From Flaviramulus sp. (GTDB lineage Bacteria; Bacteroidota; Bacteroidia; Flavobacteriales; Flavobacteriaceae), in the NCBI GenBank assembly GCA_023255235.1, contig JALRJA010000418.1:1-8242 (forward strand): 8,242 bases of DNA. The letters are read 5' to 3'. How positions within the stretch are numbered: position 1 is the stretch's first letter; the number at the start of each line of letters is the position of its first letter. The position numbers and the translations under genes were made by a program. The notes under the pieces are model-generated. The model was not told where the DNA came from. It saw nothing but the letters and a program-made list of their open reading frames with translations, and did not search any database. This document shows positions 4,974 through 8,242 of this stretch, piece after piece.

Positions 4974-7811
4974 ATGAAAACAATTTCCTATTTCGTATTG
5001 TTGCTTTTTTGTGGATTTTCATATTCACAAACAATAACTACTGGTTCTGTTGTTGACAACAACAACCAACCAATACCAGGAGCAAACATTATTATTCTTG
5101 GTACTTCAACAGGAACCGTAACAGACTTTGATGGTAATTTTACATTAAATTACAACCAAAATCCACCATTTACAGTTCAAGCTAGTAGCGTTGGGTTTGA
5201 AACAGCTACACAAGAAGTAACCAAAAACAATCAAACCATTAATTTTGTTTTAAAAGAAGGAACAGCTTTAGATGAAGTTGTTATATCGGCATCTAGAACA
5301 CCTGAGCGTATTTTTGAATCACCAGTTACCGTTGAAAGACTAGGACTAAAAGAAATTAAAAATACCGCCTCAGCAGAATTTTATGACGGCCTAGAAAACT
5401 TAAAAGGAGTTGACATTAACACCAACAGTTTAACCTTTAAATCTGTAAACACCAGAGGTTTTGCTACATTTGCTAACACACGTTTTATGCAACGTGTAGA
5501 TGGTATGGATAATGCTGCACCCACCCTTAACTTCCCATTAGGGAACTTATTAGGTATGGTTGAAACTGATGTGCAAAGCATAGAGCTTTTACCAGGAGCT
5601 GCTTCTGCACTTTACGGTGCCAACGCCTTTAACGGTATTTTATTTATGAGAAGTAAAAACCCTTTTGATCATCCAGGTATTAGTGCTTATTACAAGCAGG
5701 GTATTACTTCACAAGTTGCAGCTGGTGACAATGATTATATAGATTACGGTATCCGTACCGCCTATAAGTTTAGCGACAAATTTGCAGCCAAAGTTAACTT
5801 TAGTTATTTAAGAGGTACCGATTGGGTAGCTAATGATACCAGAGGAAAAGATAGAAATACTAGCTACATAAAAGGAAATAGTACTCGTGAAAACGATATT
5901 GATTATGATGGAATAAATGTTTATGGCGATTTAGTATCAACTAATTTAAGACTTGTTAAAGAAAGCCCTACTTTTCTTGCAAATTTACCTAATCCAGCCC
6001 TTGCCAATCTCATTCCAGATGTGGCTGTAAGTAGAACTGGGTATCATGAAGCTGACTTAACAGACTATAATGCTAAAAGTATAAAAGCAGACTGGGGCTT
6101 GTATTTTAGACCATGGGCAAATGATTTTGAAATTCAATATGTTGGTAAAATAGGGTCTGGTTCTACCATATATCAAGGATCAAACAGATACTCTATAAAA
6201 AACTTCTTTTTACAACAGCATAAATTAGAATTTAAAAACGATAACTTTTTTCTAAGAGGTTACCTTACAGCAGATAATGCTGGTGACTCTTACGATATGA
6301 CTTTTGCGGGAGTAAATTTAAATAGACAATGGAAATCAGATAACCAATGGTTTGGAGAATATGCTGGTGCATTTATACAGGGTACTTTGGCTGGTTTAGA
6401 TGCAAATCAAGCTCATGCTAATGCTCGAATAGCCGCAGATACAGGCAGATTGGAACCGGGTACGCAAGACTTTAAAAACGCTTTTAATAAAGTAACTAAC
6501 GATCCCGATATTTTAACTGGAAGTAAATTAAAAAGCGAATCTAAAATTTATCATGCAGATGCCAATTATAACTTTAGCCACCTAACTGATTTTGCTGAAA
6601 TTCAAGCAGGCGGTTCTTACAGACAATATGTTTTAAATTCTGGAGGATCTGTTTACACAGATAGATTGGGAGAGATAGACTACTCTGAAGTTGGATACTA
6701 CACCCAATTTCAAAAGAAATTTTTAGAGGATGACCGATTGAAAGTTACAGCTTCTATTCGTTACGATAAATCAGAGCTTTTCGATGCCTTTTTCTCTCCA
6801 AGAATATCACTAGGGTACAACATAGGTGAAAAAGAAAATCACAATATTAGAGCTTCCTTTCAAACAGGTTTTAGAAACCCCGACACCCAAGCTCTTTATA
6901 TAGGGTTTAATGTAGGGCCTATTATACTTTTAGGTGGTGCACCTGATAACCCAGAACGCGACATAAGAACAGCAACTGGAAATGATCTTTCAGCCACTGG
7001 TCAAGCTATTTTAGGTACTAGCAGCTATACTTACAACGGTTCTGGAGCTTACAATAACTCTTTTACAAGAACTTCGGTAGCAGCTTTTGCAAACTCTAGA
7101 AACCCTGCTGATTTACAAATTGCTAATCCAGATCTTATAAACCCAGAACAAGTGAGTTCTTTCGAAGTAGGTTATAGAGGCAAAATCAATAATGTTAGCA
7201 TAGATTTTAGTGCTTACTACAATCAATACAAAGATTTTATTGCAACTGTAGATGTTGTTAACCCTTTTTATGGGGATGTGCAATTAACACAAACGTTCCC
7301 AAGTAACGGTATACCTTTAGCTGTAATTGCACTTGGAAATGAAGATTTTCAAGCTTATAGAGCCTATACAAACTCCGAAGCAGATGTTAGTTCTTATGGT
7401 GCTGCTTTAGGCGTTAATACTAAACTATTTGGAAATTACGACTTTGGCGTTAATTATACTTATGCAAAACTAGACTTTGACAGAAAAGCCAACCCTGATA
7501 CTCAAACAAACTTTAATACACCAGATCATAAAGTAAAAGCATCTTTTGGAAACACTAATTTATTTGAAAACTTTGGGTTTAATGTGGCTTGGAGATGGAG
7601 CGATAATTATATTTGGGAAGCATCTTTTGCAACTGGCGAAGTGCCTGCTTACCATGTAGTTGATGCGCAAATAAACCTTCGTGTTCCGTCATTAAAATCA
7701 ACGTTTAAGGCCGGTGCTTCAAACCTTTTAGGCGATGAGTACTTTACAGCTGTTGGTACAGGACAAATTGGATCTATGTATTATCTGTCTTGGACAATTA
7801 ATAATCTTTAA
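4974..7811 (+). CDS. TonB-dependent receptor with carboxypeptidase-like domain, paired with an SGNH lipoprotein
   Basis: This 945-residue outer-membrane receptor has a signal peptide at 1-18 (cleavage near SYS-Q) and a carboxypeptidase-D-like regulatory domain at about 19-93 (VVDNNNQPIPGANIIILGT, then DFDGNFTL, SSVGFETATQEV). Next come a TonB-box-like stretch at 100-108 (DEVVISASR) and a plug domain at about 112-228, with NTRGFATFANTR (159-170), RVDGMDN (174-180), VQSIELLPGAASALYGANA (200-218) and NGILFMRSK (220-228). A beta-barrel follows to the C-terminus (YYLSWTINNL). It should import a ligand through the outer membrane with TonB-ExbBD energy. Architecture and length are those of a complete receptor. 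The next gene starts 11 bases after its stop in the same direction and encodes an SGNH-like lipoprotein, so the two are very likely one operon and may act together, as SusC and SusD do. The start is the ATG giving the signal peptide, with an A-rich leader and no Shine-Dalgarno sequence. The ligand is unknown. Confidence 0.93.
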   Translation: MKTISYFVLLLFCGFSYSQTITTGSVVDNNNQPIPGANIIILGTSTGTVTDFDGNFTLNYNQNPPFTVQASSVGFETATQEVTKNNQTINFVLKEGTALDEVVISASRTPERIFESPVTVERLGLKEIKNTASAEFYDGLENLKGVDINTNSLTFKSVNTRGFATFANTRFMQRVDGMDNAAPTLNFPLGNLLGMVETDVQSIELLPGAASALYGANAFNGILFMRSKNPFDHPGISAYYKQGITSQVAAGDNDYIDYGIRTAYKFSDKFAAKVNFSYLRGTDWVANDTRGKDRNTSYIKGNSTRENDIDYDGINVYGDLVSTNLRLVKESPTFLANLPNPALANLIPDVAVSRTGYHEADLTDYNAKSIKADWGLYFRPWANDFEIQYVGKIGSGSTIYQGSNRYSIKNFFLQQHKLEFKNDNFFLRGYLTADNAGDSYDMTFAGVNLNRQWKSDNQWFGEYAGAFIQGTLAGLDANQAHANARIAADTGRLEPGTQDFKNAFNKVTNDPDILTGSKLKSESKIYHADANYNFSHLTDFAEIQAGGSYRQYVLNSGGSVYTDRLGEIDYSEVGYYTQFQKKFLEDDRLKVTASIRYDKSELFDAFFSPRISLGYNIGEKENHNIRASFQTGFRNPDTQALYIGFNVGPIILLGGAPDNPERDIRTATGNDLSATGQAILGTSSYTYNGSGAYNNSFTRTSVAAFANSRNPADLQIANPDLINPEQVSSFEVGYRGKINNVSIDFSAYYNQYKDFIATVDVVNPFYGDVQLTQTFPSNGIPLAVIALGNEDFQAYRAYTNSEADVSSYGAALGVNTKLFGNYDFGVNYTYAKLDFDRKANPDTQTNFNTPDHKVKASFGNTNLFENFGFNVAWRWSDNYIWEASFATGEVPAYHVVDAQINLRVPSLKSTFKAGASNLLGDEYFTAVGTGQIGSMYYLSWTINNL

Positions 7812-7824
7812 TATTTTAAAATAT
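7811..7824. repeat. 14-bp palindrome across the intercistronic gap
   Basis: ATATTTTAAAATAT is a perfect 14-bp palindrome with no spacer. It begins at the last base of the receptor stop codon and ends inside the start codon of the next gene. With no loop it is unlikely to make a stable RNA hairpin. It may simply reflect A/T-rich composition. Confidence 0.3.
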
Positions 7825-8242
7825 GAAATCATTTTATAAACATATATTAAGACTTCTATCTCTAATCATTATATTTTCTTGTGAAAATGAAATTGTTGAT
7901 GACTTCAGAGACCTTAGCAGTAATGAAACTTTACCAGAGTTAACATCTGGTACAGCCGATTTTTCAAATTATGTTGCTTTAGGAGCATCATTTACTGCTG
8001 GTTTTACAGATGGCGCTTTATTTATAGCAGCACAACAAAATTCATTTCCTAATATTTTAGCTAATGAATTTGCTAAAATTGGAGGTGGTAATTTTACCCA
8101 ACCCTTAATGAGTGACAATTTTGGTGGATTGGCTTTTGGAGGTATTAGATTACCAGGGCTTAACCCAAGATTAGTTTTTGGAGGTGCTGGTCCTGTGCCT
8201 TTAGAAAGTCTTATAGGTCCTGTAACTGTAACAACAGATTTG
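7823..8242 (+). CDS. SGNH/GDSL-hydrolase-like lipoprotein (N-terminal part)
   Basis: The ATG at 7823 opens a frame that runs off the window after 140 codons. Residues 1-20 form a lipoprotein signal (basic KHILR, hydrophobic LLSLIIIF, then FSC with Cys20 as the lipidation site). After a short linker comes a block I-like SGNH motif, YVALGASFTAG (50-60), with Ser56 as the candidate nucleophile. The following DGALF, QNSFPNILANEFA (72-84) and GGGNFTQPLM (87-96) resemble SGNH/GDSL lipoproteins I associate with receptors in Flavobacteria. The usual Asp or Asn before the Ser is Ala here, so it reads GAS rather than GDS. Blocks II, III and V with the other catalytic residues lie outside the window, so activity cannot be judged. 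It should sit in the outer membrane and is co-transcribed with the receptor ending 11 bases upstream. A role in binding or hydrolysing an ester or lipid ligand for that receptor is inference. Confidence 0.8.
   Translation, partial: MKSFYKHILRLLSLIIIFSCENEIVDDFRDLSSNETLPELTSGTADFSNYVALGASFTAGFTDGALFIAAQQNSFPNILANEFAKIGGGNFTQPLMSDNFGGLAFGGIRLPGLNPRLVFGGAGPVPLESLIGPVTVTTDL

Noticed and set aside
5381..5581. A 66-codon open frame on the minus strand
   Set aside because: It is antisense to the plug domain of the second receptor, with no signal peptide, leader or motif of its own.
4974..8242. A SusC/SusD polysaccharide utilisation locus
   Set aside because: The partner lipoprotein has an SGNH-like block I rather than SusD features, and no glycoside hydrolase or carbohydrate-linked gene is visible.
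1..8242. Mobile element, CRISPR array, tRNA or phage remnant
   Set aside because: No transposase or integrase, no regularly spaced repeats, no tRNA-like sequence and no target-site duplications were seen. Base composition looks uniform by eye across the window.

Overview
The window looks like a chromosomal segment from a member of the Bacteroidota, most likely a Flavobacteriaceae species. The DNA is strongly AT-rich. Starts are preceded by A-rich stretches rather than Shine-Dalgarno sequences, and there are matches to the Bacteroidota promoter pattern TTG-N19-TAnnTTTG. Two large TonB-dependent outer-membrane receptors carry the N-terminal carboxypeptidase-D-like regulatory domain typical of this phylum. 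No mobile element, tRNA, rRNA or CRISPR array was seen.

Layout. Positions 1-177 hold the last 58 codons of an unidentified plus-strand gene. Its stop codon lies inside a hairpin (170-197) that probably also ends the convergent gene at 225-935, which encodes a secreted TPR-repeat protein. A 196-base divergent intergenic region follows. It has a good candidate promoter for the CBS-domain gene (1132-1602) and a perfect 9-bp inverted repeat. Next come a small zinc-ribbon protein of unknown function (1659-2009, minus) and a TonB-dependent receptor of the outer membrane beta-barrel family (2213-4690, minus). The second receptor (4974-7811, plus) is transcribed divergently from the first. The 283-base region between them contains several short palindromes. 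Eleven bases after the second receptor begins a lipoprotein with an SGNH/GDSL-hydrolase-like N-terminus, cut by the window edge.

How the genes work together. The clearest functional unit is the plus-strand receptor plus the SGNH-like lipoprotein. The arrangement parallels SusC/SusD pairs, but the lipoprotein is esterase-like rather than SusD-like, which suggests capture and possible hydrolysis of an ester or lipid-like ligand at the outer membrane; this is inference. The 825-residue receptor appears to stand alone. The TPR, CBS and zinc-ribbon genes look like conserved housekeeping or uncharacterised genes with no evident link to the receptors. I found no sign of a defence system or another clearly new system. 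The best leads are the receptor-hydrolase pair, the zinc-ribbon family, and the palindromes between the two receptor genes.
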